A stretch of 64,000 nucleotides of DNA from Flavobacteriales bacterium (GCA_020635495.1 JACJZQ010000002.1:186001-250000); one strand, 5' to 3'; positions 8,941 to 17,431 are shown, counted from the stretch's first letter. The notes: generated by a model not told the origin, from the letters alone. Numbers and translations are program-made.

Positions 8941-9354
8941 ATGTTAGTACAAGACGCAATGACCGCTCACACAAGAACGGTTCGGCCAGACCAGAGTCTG
9001 AGCGATGTAAGAAGCATTTTTGAAGAGGAAGGGTTCCGCCACCTGCCGGTAATGGGAAATGATAGAATAGTTGGCATCATAACGCATACCGATCTGATGC
9101 GAGTGACGTACGGTGCGCACATCGCGGAAGCAGATTTTGAGGTGAATAATCTCATTTTGGAAACAACCACGGTGGATGAAGCAATGAGCAAAGACCTCAA
9201 GACCATTGAGCCCAGTGCACATTTAGCAGAGGCTGCGCGCATCATGCGGAAATACAAAGTCGGCTGTGTTCCTGTGATTGAAAATGGAGACCTTCTTGGC
9301 TTGGTAACCACAACAGATGTGTTGTCGGCTTACATCCAAGAGAAGGTTGGTTAG
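8941..9354 (+). CDS. CBS-domain pair protein
   Basis: A 137-residue protein made of two CBS motifs and nothing else. The first starts 'MLVQDAMTAHTRTVRPDQSLSDVRSIFEEEGFRHLPVMGNDRIVGIITHTDLM'; the second is 'TVDEAMSKDLKTIEPSAHLAEAARIMRKYKVGCVPVIENGDLLGLVTTTDVL'. Such stand-alone pairs bind adenine nucleotides and act as energy sensors, but no partner is evident here. The frame is open upstream to 8845, but the extra 32 residues do not resemble CBS proteins, and 'MLVQDAMT' is the usual start. Confidence 0.9.
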   Translation: MLVQDAMTAHTRTVRPDQSLSDVRSIFEEEGFRHLPVMGNDRIVGIITHTDLMRVTYGAHIAEADFEVNNLILETTTVDEAMSKDLKTIEPSAHLAEAARIMRKYKVGCVPVIENGDLLGLVTTTDVLSAYIQEKVG

Positions 9355-9405
9355 AGATTACCTCCTACTCTGCAGATTATTTCTGAAATTAGCCAACTTT
9401 AATTT

Positions 9406-9421
9406 GCAATGCATGCATTGC
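9406..9421. promoter_or_regulatory. 16-bp perfect palindrome upstream of fadH
   Basis: GCAATGCATGCATTGC is self-complementary over all 16 bp and ends 14 bp before the fadH ATG. It is AT/GC mixed with no T-tract, so it looks like an operator rather than a terminator. No regulator gene is adjacent. Confidence 0.45.
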
Positions 9422-9435
9422 TTTTACTGTTAGCT

Positions 9436-11463
9436 ATGAGTCATCCGAAATACCCACACCTTTTTGAACCGCTAGATCTAGGATTTACCAAAATCAGAAA
9501 CAGAACCTTGATGGGTTCTATGCACACTGGTTTGGAAGAAGAGAAAGGCGGGTATGAGCGCATGGCTGCCTATTTTGGAGAACGAGCAGAAGGTGGCTGT
9601 GGATTGATAGTTACAGGCGGAATTGCCCCTGATGTCCATGGTTGGACAAGTCCGTTTGCCAGCACACTCACTAACAAACGCACGGCCGATAAACACAAAA
9701 TCATTACCGAAGCGGTGCACAAGCATGATGGCAAGATATGCCTACAAATTCTACATACAGGCCGTTACAGTTACAGTCCGATTGCTGTTGCTCCATCGGC
9801 TCTTAAATCGCCTATTTCTCCGTTTAAGCCTTGGGCTTTGAGTAAGTGGGGAATTGAGCGTACCATCAAACATTTTGTGCGCTGTGCCAAGTTGGCCCAA
9901 TATGCCAATTATGATGGTGTTGAGATCATGGGGTCTGAAGGTTATTTGATCAACCAATTCATTGTCAAAAAGACCAATCACCGAACGGATGAATGGGGCG
10001 GATCTTACGAAAACCGCATTCGATTTGCGTTGGAAATTGTGCGAAGAACTCGCGAAGCTGTGGGAACAAACTTCATCATCATTTTCCGTCTTTCCATGCT
10101 TGATCTGGTGCAAGGCGGCAGTACTTGGCCGGAAGTTGTGCAGCTGGCAAAAGAGTTGGAAAAAGCAGGCGTTACGATCATCAACACGGGTATTGGTTGG
10201 CACGAGGCAAGGATTCCGACCATCGCCACCATGGTTCCTAGAGCTGCGTTTACGTGGGTAACACGTAAAATGAAAGGCGAGGTGAATATTCCTCTCATTA
10301 CAACCAATAGGATCAACGACCCTCAAGTGGCCGAAGACATCATCTCTAGAGGCGATGCCGATATGGTTTCCATGGCAAGGCCGTTCTTGGCGGATTCCCA
10401 CTTGGTGAAGAAGGCAGAAGAAGGAAGAGAAAATGAAATCAATACATGCATTGCCTGTAATCAGGCCTGTTTGGACCATGTTTTCCAACGGAAAATTGTG
10501 AGTTGTCTGGTCAATCCTCGTGCTTGCCACGAAACGGAATTGAACTACACTCCCACTGCATCTAAAAAGAAAATTGCCGTGGTTGGTGCAGGCCCTGCCG
10601 GATTGGCCGCTGCAACGGTTGCCGCAGAGCGCGGACATGAGGTGACGCTTTTCGAGGCTGGAAATGAGATCGGTGGTCAGTTCAACATAGCAAAACAGAT
10701 TCCTGGAAAAGAGGAATTCAATGAGACGATTCGTTATTTCGATACGTTGATCAAAAAGCATGGCGTGCAGCTTAAACTGAATACCAAGGCTGACGAAAGC
10801 AATCTGGCCGGGTTTGATGAAGTCTTGATCGGAACAGGAATCAGGCCTCGAACTCCGCAGATCGAAGGAATCGATCACCCGATGGTGTTGGGTTACTTAG
10901 ATGTGCTACGCGATAAGAAACCTGTTGGCAAACGTGTTGCCATTATTGGTGCGGGCGGTATAGGGTTCGATGTGGCCGAATACCTGACACACGAGGGTGA
11001 ATCTACTTCGCAGAATTTGGCCGCATTCCTTGAGGAATGGGGAATTGACGCTACCAATGAAGTGCGTGGAGGAATTGAAGGGATGACACCAAAACCAGAG
11101 CCATCGCCAAGAGAAGTGTATCTGTTGCAACGTAAAGAGTCGAAAGTTGGCGCGGGGTTGGGTAAGACCACAGGCTGGATTCATCGGTTGGCGTTGAAAA
11201 ACAAGAATGTTCAGATGATCAATGCGGTGCAGTATGAGAAGATCGATGACAAAGGTCTTCACATCACCGTTAACGGTAAACCAGAGCTACTGGAAGTGGA
11301 TAATGTGGTTATCTGCGCGGGTCAGGTGAGCAACAACGCTTTGTACGAGCCGCTTAAAGCCAAGGGCATCAACGTACATTTAATAGGCGGTGCGGATGTG
11401 GCAGCTGAATTGGACGCCAAGCGCGCCATTGACCAAGGAAGCCGATTGGCAGCAGCGCTTTAA
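9436..11463 (+). CDS. fadH: 2,4-dienoyl-CoA reductase, FadH type
   Basis: A 675-residue enzyme that matches the E. coli FadH plan throughout. An old-yellow-enzyme TIM barrel ('LFEPLDLGF...NR.LMGSMHTGLEE') carries the active-site Tyr in 'MGSEGYLINQF' and His in 'NTGIGWHEARIPTIA'. The 4Fe-4S ligands are in 'CIACNQACLDH' and the Cys about 12 residues later in 'SCLVNPRACHE'. Then come a FAD Rossmann motif 'VVGAGPAGLAAATVAAERGH' and an NADPH motif 'AIIGAGGIGFDVAEYL'. It reduces 2,4-dienoyl-CoA with NADPH during beta-oxidation of unsaturated fatty acids. The chosen ATG aligns with the E. coli start. The gene overlaps the convergent hydrolase gene by 4 bp. Confidence 0.96.
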   Translation: MSHPKYPHLFEPLDLGFTKIRNRTLMGSMHTGLEEEKGGYERMAAYFGERAEGGCGLIVTGGIAPDVHGWTSPFASTLTNKRTADKHKIITEAVHKHDGKICLQILHTGRYSYSPIAVAPSALKSPISPFKPWALSKWGIERTIKHFVRCAKLAQYANYDGVEIMGSEGYLINQFIVKKTNHRTDEWGGSYENRIRFALEIVRRTREAVGTNFIIIFRLSMLDLVQGGSTWPEVVQLAKELEKAGVTIINTGIGWHEARIPTIATMVPRAAFTWVTRKMKGEVNIPLITTNRINDPQVAEDIISRGDADMVSMARPFLADSHLVKKAEEGRENEINTCIACNQACLDHVFQRKIVSCLVNPRACHETELNYTPTASKKKIAVVGAGPAGLAAATVAAERGHEVTLFEAGNEIGGQFNIAKQIPGKEEFNETIRYFDTLIKKHGVQLKLNTKADESNLAGFDEVLIGTGIRPRTPQIEGIDHPMVLGYLDVLRDKKPVGKRVAIIGAGGIGFDVAEYLTHEGESTSQNLAAFLEEWGIDATNEVRGGIEGMTPKPEPSPREVYLLQRKESKVGAGLGKTTGWIHRLALKNKNVQMINAVQYEKIDDKGLHITVNGKPELLEVDNVVICAGQVSNNALYEPLKAKGINVHLIGGADVAAELDAKRAIDQGSRLAAAL

Positions 11464-12389
11464 CGCTCAAGAAACGCCATAAAATCGATCACGGATTGTT
11501 CGGGAATTTCTTCCATGGGTACGTGGCCCATGTTCTCGTAGATCAGCAACTCTGAGTTCGGAATATCCTCGTGAAACCGTGGAGCAGCATCCACATTCAC
11601 CAAAATGTCTTGATCTCCCCACATGATGAGTGTTGGACATTGAACCTGCTTGATCTCATCCACATAATCGTAGGTGATCTGTTGGGTTTTACCCATGAAT
11701 CCAGCACGGTTTCCTTCGCGAAGTAAGAGTTCCATGTATCGGGTCACCAACCCATCGGTGATCTTAGAATCATCATAGTAAACCACCTTCACGGATTTCT
11801 CAACCAGAAAACGAGGAGTGATATTGGTAATGATCGGCTTCAACCATTCTTGCTTCTGCATTTTGAAGCTGATCGGGGTTGGTTGGTCGCCTCTTGGATA
11901 ACCGCTGGAATTCAGAATGGCTATCTTCTTGACACGGTCTGGATGATGCGCGGCATAGCTCCACGTGAGGTAACCTCCGAAAGAGTTTCCAGCCATGTAG
12001 CAACTGTCAATTTCGAGCGCATTCAGTACATCATCGATGAATTTCAGATACCGCTCGCGTGTATAAACACCATTCGGTTCTGGACCTGTAATTCCAAATG
12101 CTGGCAGGTCAAAACTCACCACGCGGTAATGCTTCTCCAATTCCTTTGTCCAGCCTTCCCATGTATGTAAAGAAGAAGCTGTGCCATGAATCAGAACCAC
12201 CGTCTCACCAGAATCGCCATTGATGCGGTAATGCACCTTCATGCCATCCAGCTCCAGAAATTGAGAGTTCTTGTAGGCGTACTTTTCTATGATCTCCTCA
12301 ACTGGAATGTCTGCGTGGTAATTCATTACATTGAAACCTACCAGTACTACAAGTAGACCCAGCAGAATAATTTGAATGACTCTTTTCAC
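11460..12389 (-). CDS. Membrane-anchored alpha/beta hydrolase
   Basis: A 309-residue alpha/beta hydrolase with an N-terminal signal anchor (VIQIILLGLLVVLVGFNVM). The oxyanion region is 'VVLIHGTASSLHTWEGW', the nucleophile Ser lies in 'MAGNSFGGYLTW', an acid candidate in 'LIMWGDQDILVNV' and the His in 'ENMGHVPMEE'. The triad is complete, so an active esterase, lipase or C-C hydrolase is likely; the substrate is unknown. Its start overlaps the stop of the CvfB-like gene by 4 bp, so the two are co-transcribed. Confidence 0.88.
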   Translation of the reverse strand: MKRVIQIILLGLLVVLVGFNVMNYHADIPVEEIIEKYAYKNSQFLELDGMKVHYRINGDSGETVVLIHGTASSLHTWEGWTKELEKHYRVVSFDLPAFGITGPEPNGVYTRERYLKFIDDVLNALEIDSCYMAGNSFGGYLTWSYAAHHPDRVKKIAILNSSGYPRGDQPTPISFKMQKQEWLKPIITNITPRFLVEKSVKVVYYDDSKITDGLVTRYMELLLREGNRAGFMGKTQQITYDYVDEIKQVQCPTLIMWGDQDILVNVDAAPRFHEDIPNSELLIYENMGHVPMEEIPEQSVIDFMAFLER

Positions 12390-13273
12390 TTCTTATCTCT
12401 TAAATGTTTCGGTCCTTGAGGGGTGTAATTCTGAACCAGCGCTCGGATTCCGAAATCTTCAATTGCGATCAGCCGTTTTTTGTAAAGTGACCCGATGGCT
12501 TTTTTGAACAGCTTTTTACTCATTCCGAGCTTGGCGGTTATTTCCTCCGGACTGCTTTTATCAGATAATCCCAATGTTCCTCCGCTAGCATTCAGAACAT
12601 CCAATATCTTCTGTGCATTCGGCTCAATGCTGGCAACTCCAAGCGGCTGTAGACTTACATCTATCTTGCCATCGGGACGAATCTGTTTAATAAATCCTTT
12701 CAGCTCATCTCCAATTTCAATGTCCCGATCAACCTCATTCTCATAGATCAATCCACCATGTTTACCGTTGATAATGACCTGAAACCCAAGTTCGGTTTCG
12801 TTGTAAACTTTCATGTCAACTTCTTCACCCTGATATATGGTCAGGTTTTCCTGGTCAAGCAATCTTCCGATTCTCGGAGTTGCTACAAGCCGATTTGAAT
12901 GTTCATCCAGATACACACCAACCAAGTACTTTTCTCCAACAAACATCCGCTCCACCATTTCTCCGTATGGGACAAAAAGGTCTTTCTCTAAGCCCCAATC
13001 CAAGAACGCACCAACGCGTGCAACCTGCTTCACTTCCAGTTCTTTGAATTCGCCAGGAAGGATGTACGGCTTTAGCGTAGTGGCAACGGGTCTTTCCTGA
13101 GAATCGAGATATACGAAAACCTCCACTTCCGTGCCTTCCTTCATACCCGGTTTCAGGTACTTGTTCGGAAGTAGTATCACGTCTTCGTGCTCGGCATCTA
13201 GTTCTCCCAGATACGCCCCAACGCTGGTAAAACGATGAATGATAAGTGTGTTATAAGCGCCTAGTTTGAACAT
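12386..13273 (-). CDS. CvfB/YitL-like S1-domain RNA-binding protein
   Basis: A 295-residue protein of the CvfB family, close to the usual length. Tandem S1-like beta-barrels are visible ('EVKQVARVGAFLDWGLEKDLFVPYGEM' and 'GELKGFIKQIRPDGKIDVSLQP'-like segments), followed by a C-terminal winged-helix segment ('SPEEITAKLGMSKKLFKKAIGSLYKKRLI'). CvfB in Staphylococcus binds RNA and affects virulence gene expression; the cellular target here is unknown. It is the first gene of a two-gene unit with the alpha/beta hydrolase. A copy of the CCCCTC palindromic repeat lies about 27 bp upstream of its start codon. Confidence 0.88.
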   Translation of the reverse strand: MFKLGAYNTLIIHRFTSVGAYLGELDAEHEDVILLPNKYLKPGMKEGTEVEVFVYLDSQERPVATTLKPYILPGEFKELEVKQVARVGAFLDWGLEKDLFVPYGEMVERMFVGEKYLVGVYLDEHSNRLVATPRIGRLLDQENLTIYQGEEVDMKVYNETELGFQVIINGKHGGLIYENEVDRDIEIGDELKGFIKQIRPDGKIDVSLQPLGVASIEPNAQKILDVLNASGGTLGLSDKSSPEEITAKLGMSKKLFKKAIGSLYKKRLIAIEDFGIRALVQNYTPQGPKHLRDKK

Positions 13274-13299
13274 TTGAAGCCTTTCGTGTGCAGGACATT

Positions 13300-13330
13300 C
13301 CCCTCTTGAGAGGGGCTGGGGTGTGTTAAA
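13300..13330 (+). repeat. Palindromic repeat, copy 1 (left of DUF559 gene)
   Basis: CCCCTCTTGAGAGGGG (13300-13315; 7-bp stem, TG centre) followed by CTGGGGTGTGTTAAA. The same core plus a 'GGGGTGTGTT' tail occurs twice on the other side of the DUF559 gene. Confidence 0.85.
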
Positions 13331-13343
13331 TTCACCCCCAAAG

Positions 13344-13730
13344 CTAATCAGTAGAATTGACGTGGTTTTCTATCCATGTGTCAATTGCCCGAACAACCTC
13401 GTCAATATCCTGAAAAACCTCATCATCATGGAATCTGAGAATGGTAATTCCCAACTGATTCATTCGTTGTGTTTTTTCATGGTCACGTTCCTGAATTTCA
13501 TCGAACATGTGGCTGATGCCATCCAACTCGATGCCCAGCATCAATTCATGACAGAAAAAATCCAGAATGTAGTTGTCAATCGGTTTCTGACGATGAAAAT
13601 CATAACCGAGTCGCTGCTTTCCTTTCAATCTTTTCCATAGCCAGATTTCTGATCGGGTTGAGTTGTTTCGTAACTGCCTTGCAAATTCTTTCAGCTTTGG
13701 ATTATACGGGATGATTCTTCCAGGCACCAT
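13344..13730 (-). CDS. DUF559 (VSR-like) endonuclease-fold protein
   Basis: A 128-residue protein of the DUF559 family: 'ARQLRNNSTRSEIWLWKRLKGKQRLGYDFHRQKPIDNYILDFFCHELMLGIELDGISH'. The Asp in 'ILDFFC', the 'ELDG' acid and the following His fit the very-short-patch-repair/restriction nuclease-like fold. Cellular function is unknown. I chose ATG 13730 because the family starts near 'IIPYNPKLKEFARQLR'; upstream codons are hydrophobic and unlike the family. The gene is bracketed within about 45-60 bp on each side by copies of a palindromic repeat, in opposite orientations, which suggests that gene and repeats form one unit. Confidence 0.88.
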   Translation of the reverse strand: MVPGRIIPYNPKLKEFARQLRNNSTRSEIWLWKRLKGKQRLGYDFHRQKPIDNYILDFFCHELMLGIELDGISHMFDEIQERDHEKTQRMNQLGITILRFHDDEVFQDIDEVVRAIDTWIENHVNSTD

Positions 13731-13770
13731 GAAGAATACATATAGAATAAAACACACCCCTAAGTTTTAA

Positions 13771-13880
13771 TTCGACACACCCCCAGCCCCTCTCAAGAGG
13801 GGAGTTTTGTTGTGTGAATTTCCTCTCCTGAAGGGTGTGGTGTGGGAGTTTCCCCTCTTGAGAGGGGATCAAGGGGTGTG
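13771..13880. repeat. Palindromic repeat, copies 2 and 3 (right of DUF559 gene)
   Basis: Copy 2 is CCCCTCTCAAGAGGGG at 13787-13802, the reverse complement of copy 1, with its GGGG-TGTGT tail toward 13771. Copy 3 is CCCCTCTTGAGAGGGG at 13852-13867, in the same orientation as copy 1, with the tail GGGGTGTGTTAAAA. A degraded copy (CCTCTCCTGAAGGG, about 13822-13835) lies between them. Confidence 0.85.
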
Positions 13881-13894
13881 TTAAAAGTGTGTTT

Positions 13895-15352
13895 CTACAG
13901 TTCTTTCCTCAATCGGGCAACGGGAATGCCCAACTGCTCACGGTACTTGGCCACCGTTCTTCTGGCAATATTGTAGCCCTTGTCTTTCAGCAACTTGGCC
14001 AGTTTTTCATCAGCCAAAGGTTTACGCTTGTCTTCTGCCTCAATGGCATCGCTCAGAATCTTCTTCACTTCTCGGCTGCTCACCTCTTCCCCACTTTCTG
14101 TGGTAAGCGATTCTGAGAAGAACGATTTCAACAAGAATGTTCCGAATTGCGTCTGAACATACTTACTGTTGGCAACACGCGAAATGGTAGAGATATCCAA
14201 CCCAACAATGTCTGAGATGTCCTTCAGGATCATCGGCTTCAGTTTGGTCTCATCTCCCGTTAGGAAATACTCTTTCTGGTATTCCATAATGGCATCCATG
14301 GTGCTGTAAAGCGTCATCTGCCGCTGCTTGATGGCATCAATGAACCACTTGGCCCCATCCAACTTCTGCTTCACAAATTGCACCGCATCCTTGTTGGCTT
14401 TGCCCTTCGTCTCGGAATACGCCCTCAGCATTTGTTTGTACTCATTGCTTACTTTAAGTTGAGGCGCATTTCTTCCGTTCAGTGTCAGTTCCAGCTTTCC
14501 ATCTTCGTTGGTTATCTGAAAATCGGCAACAATATTCTGCACCACCTTGGTGCTGTCTGAAAGCGAGTTGCCGGGACGCGGATTCAGCTTCAGAATCTCA
14601 TCCAATACCTCTTTCAACTTCTCCTCCGTAATATCCAGCCGCTGGCAGATCTTGGTGTAATGCTTTTTCGAGAACTCATCCATCATTTTGCTGATGAGCT
14701 GCTTGGCCAAGGCCACATTCTCCGTCTCTTCCTTGCGTTGTAGCTGAATCATCAAACACTCCTGAAGATTGGTGGCTCCTACTCCCGCTGGCTCAAACGA
14801 CTGGACGATATCCAACATATCCTCCACCTCATCTTCGTTGGTCTGAATGTTCTGCGTAAAAGCCAGGTCATCCACTATGGCATACACCTCTCTGCGCAGG
14901 TAGCCGTCATCATCTATGTTACCGATAATGTTCTCGGCTATGGTCTTCTGGGTATCGCTCAATACGCGCATGCCCAATTGTTCTAGCAGCAGATCTTGGA
15001 AACTGGCGCCACCGCTCAGTGGCATTTCCCGTTCCTCATCATCTGCACTGCTGTTGTTCGCATACAGCTTGTAATCGGGAATGTCGTCATCATCAAGATA
15101 ATCCTCTATGCTGAACTCGTCATCCGCAGAGTTATCTTCATAATCGTCCGCATCATCGTTCTGAAGGTCGGCAAACTCATCGTCCATCTCATCGCCCTCG
15201 GGCCCTTCTTCCAATGCCGGATTGGCCTCCAGTTCTTCTTTAATGCGCGCCTCCAAGGCAATGGTTGGCACCTGAAGTAACTTCATAAGCTGTATCTGCT
15301 GTGGCGATAAACGCTGCAGCTGTTTCTGTGATAATCGTTGTTTTAGTGCCAT
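13895..15352 (-). CDS. rpoN: RNA polymerase sigma-54 factor
   Basis: A 485-residue RpoN of full length. Region I is 'LSQKQLQRLSPQQIQLMKLLQVPTIALEARIKEELEANPALEE', rich in Gln and Leu, followed by an acidic region II (Asp/Glu runs at about residues 50-110), the core-binding domain, and the C-terminal RpoN box 'ARRTVAKYREQLGIP' that reads the -24 element. It directs core polymerase to -24/-12 promoters and needs AAA+ activators, none of which is in this window. The 3' end abuts the palindromic repeat cluster. Confidence 0.97.
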   Translation of the reverse strand: MALKQRLSQKQLQRLSPQQIQLMKLLQVPTIALEARIKEELEANPALEEGPEGDEMDDEFADLQNDDADDYEDNSADDEFSIEDYLDDDDIPDYKLYANNSSADDEEREMPLSGGASFQDLLLEQLGMRVLSDTQKTIAENIIGNIDDDGYLRREVYAIVDDLAFTQNIQTNEDEVEDMLDIVQSFEPAGVGATNLQECLMIQLQRKEETENVALAKQLISKMMDEFSKKHYTKICQRLDITEEKLKEVLDEILKLNPRPGNSLSDSTKVVQNIVADFQITNEDGKLELTLNGRNAPQLKVSNEYKQMLRAYSETKGKANKDAVQFVKQKLDGAKWFIDAIKQRQMTLYSTMDAIMEYQKEYFLTGDETKLKPMILKDISDIVGLDISTISRVANSKYVQTQFGTFLLKSFFSESLTTESGEEVSSREVKKILSDAIEAEDKRKPLADEKLAKLLKDKGYNIARRTVAKYREQLGIPVARLRKEL

Positions 15353-15460
15353 GGTGAGTGGGGTTTACGATTGCTCCAATATCGCCATTCCAATTAGAGT
15401 GCCAAAAGAGTTTTACTGATCGTTTTTCAATAGATTCAAGTTCGAAAAAACTTTTGAGAA

Positions 15461-15799
15461 ATGGCATTCAGCGAACATTTGGCAGAGCGTGTCAGGCAAC
15501 GATTACGCAAGGCCAACATTACGGACGAAAAGCGAATGATGGGCGGGCTCATCTTCATGGTAAACGACAAAATGTGCGTGGGTGTTGATATGGACAAAAC
15601 CACTGGCAACGACCGACTTATGGTGCGCGTTGGCAAAGCATCGCATGACCAATTGGTGTTTCAACACGGCAGCCGCGAGATGGACTTTACGGGCCGCGTT
15701 ATGCGCGGATTTCTATTCGTTGGCCCAGAAGGTTTTGATTCTGAAGAGGACCTAGACTTTTGGATAGAAAAGGCGTTGGAGTTTAACGCCTTGCTCTAA
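15461..15799 (+). CDS. TfoX N-terminal domain protein
   Basis: A 112-residue protein covering only the TfoX N-terminal domain: 'RVRQRLRKANITDEKRMMGGLIFMVNDKMCVGVDMDKTTGNDRLMVRVG' and 'MDFTGRVMRGFLFVGPEGFDSEEDLDFWIEKAL'. TfoX/Sxy in gammaproteobacteria regulates competence, but that role cannot be assumed for the isolated domain here. It is divergent from rpoN and overlaps the convergent asnS by 4 bp. Confidence 0.88.
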   Translation: MAFSEHLAERVRQRLRKANITDEKRMMGGLIFMVNDKMCVGVDMDKTTGNDRLMVRVGKASHDQLVFQHGSREMDFTGRVMRGFLFVGPEGFDSEEDLDFWIEKALEFNALL

Positions 15800-17235
15800 A
15801 ACTCACAATTCTTCGGAGTCCGTGGGAAAGGAATCACATCACGGATGTTGGTCATTCCGGTAAGGAATAGCATCAGACGCTCGAAGCCAAGGCCAAAGCC
15901 GCTGTGCGTTACCGTACCGAACTTGCGGGTATCGAGGTACCACCACACGCTTTCCTCTGGAATATGGAAATCCTTCACTTTCTGTAGCAGCACATCGTAG
16001 CGTTCCTCACGCTGCGAGCCACCCACAATTTCACCGATACCTGGGAACAGAATGTCCATGGCGGCAACGGTCTTACCGTCCTCGTTCAGTTTCATGTAGA
16101 ATGCCTTGATCTTAGCAGGATACCCTGTAATGATCACCGGCTTCTGGAAATGCTTCTCCACCAAGTAACGCTCGTGCTCGCTCTGTAGGTCCACGCCCCA
16201 CTCGTTTACCAAGAATTGGAACTTCTTCTTCTTGTTCGGTTGGCTATTGCGGAGAATGTCCACTGCCTCCGTGTAGGTGATGCGGGCAAAATCGTTGTTC
16301 ACCACAAAGTTGAGCTTCTCCAACAACTCCATTGGTTGACGCTTGTCCTGTGGCAAGCCTTTCTCTTCCTGTACAATTCTATCCGAAAGGAATTGCAGAT
16401 CATCCGGACAGGTTTCCATCACATACTTGATGGTCTCCTTGAGGAAATCCTCAGCAAGATCCATGTTGTCGTAAATGTCATAGAATGCCACCTCAGGCTC
16501 AATCATCCAGAATTCGGCCAAGTGACGAGAAGTATTGGAGTTCTCCGCACGGAATGTGGGCCCGAAGGTGTAGACCTTAGAAAGTGCCAAAGCGGCCAAC
16601 TCGGCTTCTAATTGCCCTGTTACACACAGGTTGGTCTGCTTTCCGAAGAAATCCTCGGAGAAATCTACCGAACCATCTTCGTTCAATGGTGGGTTCTTGG
16701 CATCCAATGTAGAAACACGGAACATCTCTCCTGCTCCTTCGCCATCGGTGGCGGTAAGAATGGGAGAATGGATGTTGTAGAAACCGCGGTCGTTGAAATA
16801 CTTGTGAATAGCAAACGTGAGCGCATGACGCACGCGGAACACCGAGCTGAAGGTGCTGGTGCGCATACGCAGGTGAGCGTTCTCGCGCAGGAACTCCAAA
16901 CTGTGCTTCTTTGGCTGAATTGGGAATTTCTCTGGGTCTGCCTCACCATGCACTTCAAACGAAGTGGCCTTCACCTCTACTCTTTGCCCCTTACCCTCGC
17001 TTGCAACCAACTGTCCTTTGATGGAAACACATGCGCCTGTGGTCACTTTAATAAGGTCAGCCTCTTTAAAGCTTCCCTCAAGGTCGAACACGCACTGGAT
17101 GTTATTGACCGAAGAACCATCGTTCATGGCCACGAAATTGACATACGCGTTGCCTCTTTTGGTGCGTACCCAACCTCTTACGGTCACTTCTCTGTCCAAC
17201 TGTTCTGTTACCAATAACTCCTTAATGCTTTCCAT
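15796..17235 (-). CDS. asnS: Asparaginyl-tRNA synthetase
   Basis: A 479-residue class IIb synthetase. An N-terminal OB-fold anticodon-binding domain ('REVTVRGWVRTKRGNAYVNFVAMNDGS') is followed by the catalytic core with motif 2 'TFGPTFRAENSNTSRHLAEFWMIEPE' and motif 3 'GFGLGFERLMLFLTGMTNIRDVIPFPRTP'. The 'AENSNTSRHLAEF' block is typical of AsnRS rather than AspRS. I start at ATG 17235 (MESIKELL); codons upstream lie over the -7 box. It charges tRNA-Asn in the cytoplasm. Confidence 0.97.
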   Translation of the reverse strand: MESIKELLVTEQLDREVTVRGWVRTKRGNAYVNFVAMNDGSSVNNIQCVFDLEGSFKEADLIKVTTGACVSIKGQLVASEGKGQRVEVKATSFEVHGEADPEKFPIQPKKHSLEFLRENAHLRMRTSTFSSVFRVRHALTFAIHKYFNDRGFYNIHSPILTATDGEGAGEMFRVSTLDAKNPPLNEDGSVDFSEDFFGKQTNLCVTGQLEAELAALALSKVYTFGPTFRAENSNTSRHLAEFWMIEPEVAFYDIYDNMDLAEDFLKETIKYVMETCPDDLQFLSDRIVQEEKGLPQDKRQPMELLEKLNFVVNNDFARITYTEAVDILRNSQPNKKKKFQFLVNEWGVDLQSEHERYLVEKHFQKPVIITGYPAKIKAFYMKLNEDGKTVAAMDILFPGIGEIVGGSQREERYDVLLQKVKDFHIPEESVWWYLDTRKFGTVTHSGFGLGFERLMLFLTGMTNIRDVIPFPRTPKNCEF

Positions 17236-17254
17236 TGCCTTGTGTTTGAAGCGC

Positions 17255-17263
17255 GCAAAGATA
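17255..17263 (-). promoter_or_regulatory. -7 box of asnS
   Basis: TATCTTTGC on the minus strand, 19 bp upstream of the asnS ATG, matches TAnnTTTGC. No TTG lies at the expected -33 distance. Confidence 0.6.
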
Positions 17264-17312
17264 TACAAGCCGTTAGCTTTTAGCAGTTAGCAATTAGCCA
17301 CAATTAATGGTT

Positions 17313-17340
17313 CTTGAGGCTAGTGGCTTGAGGCTCGCGG
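17313..17340. repeat. Tandem imperfect 14-mers in the asnS-tetR spacer
   Basis: Two adjacent 14-bp units (CTTGAGGCTAGTGG and CTTGAGGCTCGCGG) differ at two positions. They follow a 'TTAGCAGTTAGCAATTAGC' word run at 17279-17297. Similar words occur in the adaptor-RND spacer near 20.6 kb. Confidence 0.65.
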
Positions 17341-17370
17341 CTATTATTAATGTTGCATCATCGAAAACTT

Positions 17371-17425
17371 AGGAAACTTTTAACATAAAAAACGTTTCCT
17401 TGGTTTATTCAGCAGTATATTTGCG
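17371..17425 (+). promoter_or_regulatory. Candidate TetR operator and -7 box
   Basis: AGGAAAC (17371-17377) and GTTTCCT (17394-17400) form an inverted repeat spanning 30 bp. TATATTTGC (17417-17425) matches the -7 consensus, and the right arm lies about where the -33 box would be. The start codon used is 7 bp beyond the -7 core, so the transcript would be nearly leaderless. TetR autorepression is inferred. Confidence 0.6.
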
Positions 17426-17431
17426 CCCGAT

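Noticed and set aside
9409..9435. fadH start at ATG 9409
   Set aside because: The extra residues come from the palindrome region; the ATG at 9436 aligns with the known FadH start.
9751..10878. Long 375-codon open frame antisense to fadH
   Set aside because: It lies wholly inside a strongly conserved FadH gene, has no family resemblance, and its Cys/His/Arg-rich composition is that of a shadow frame.
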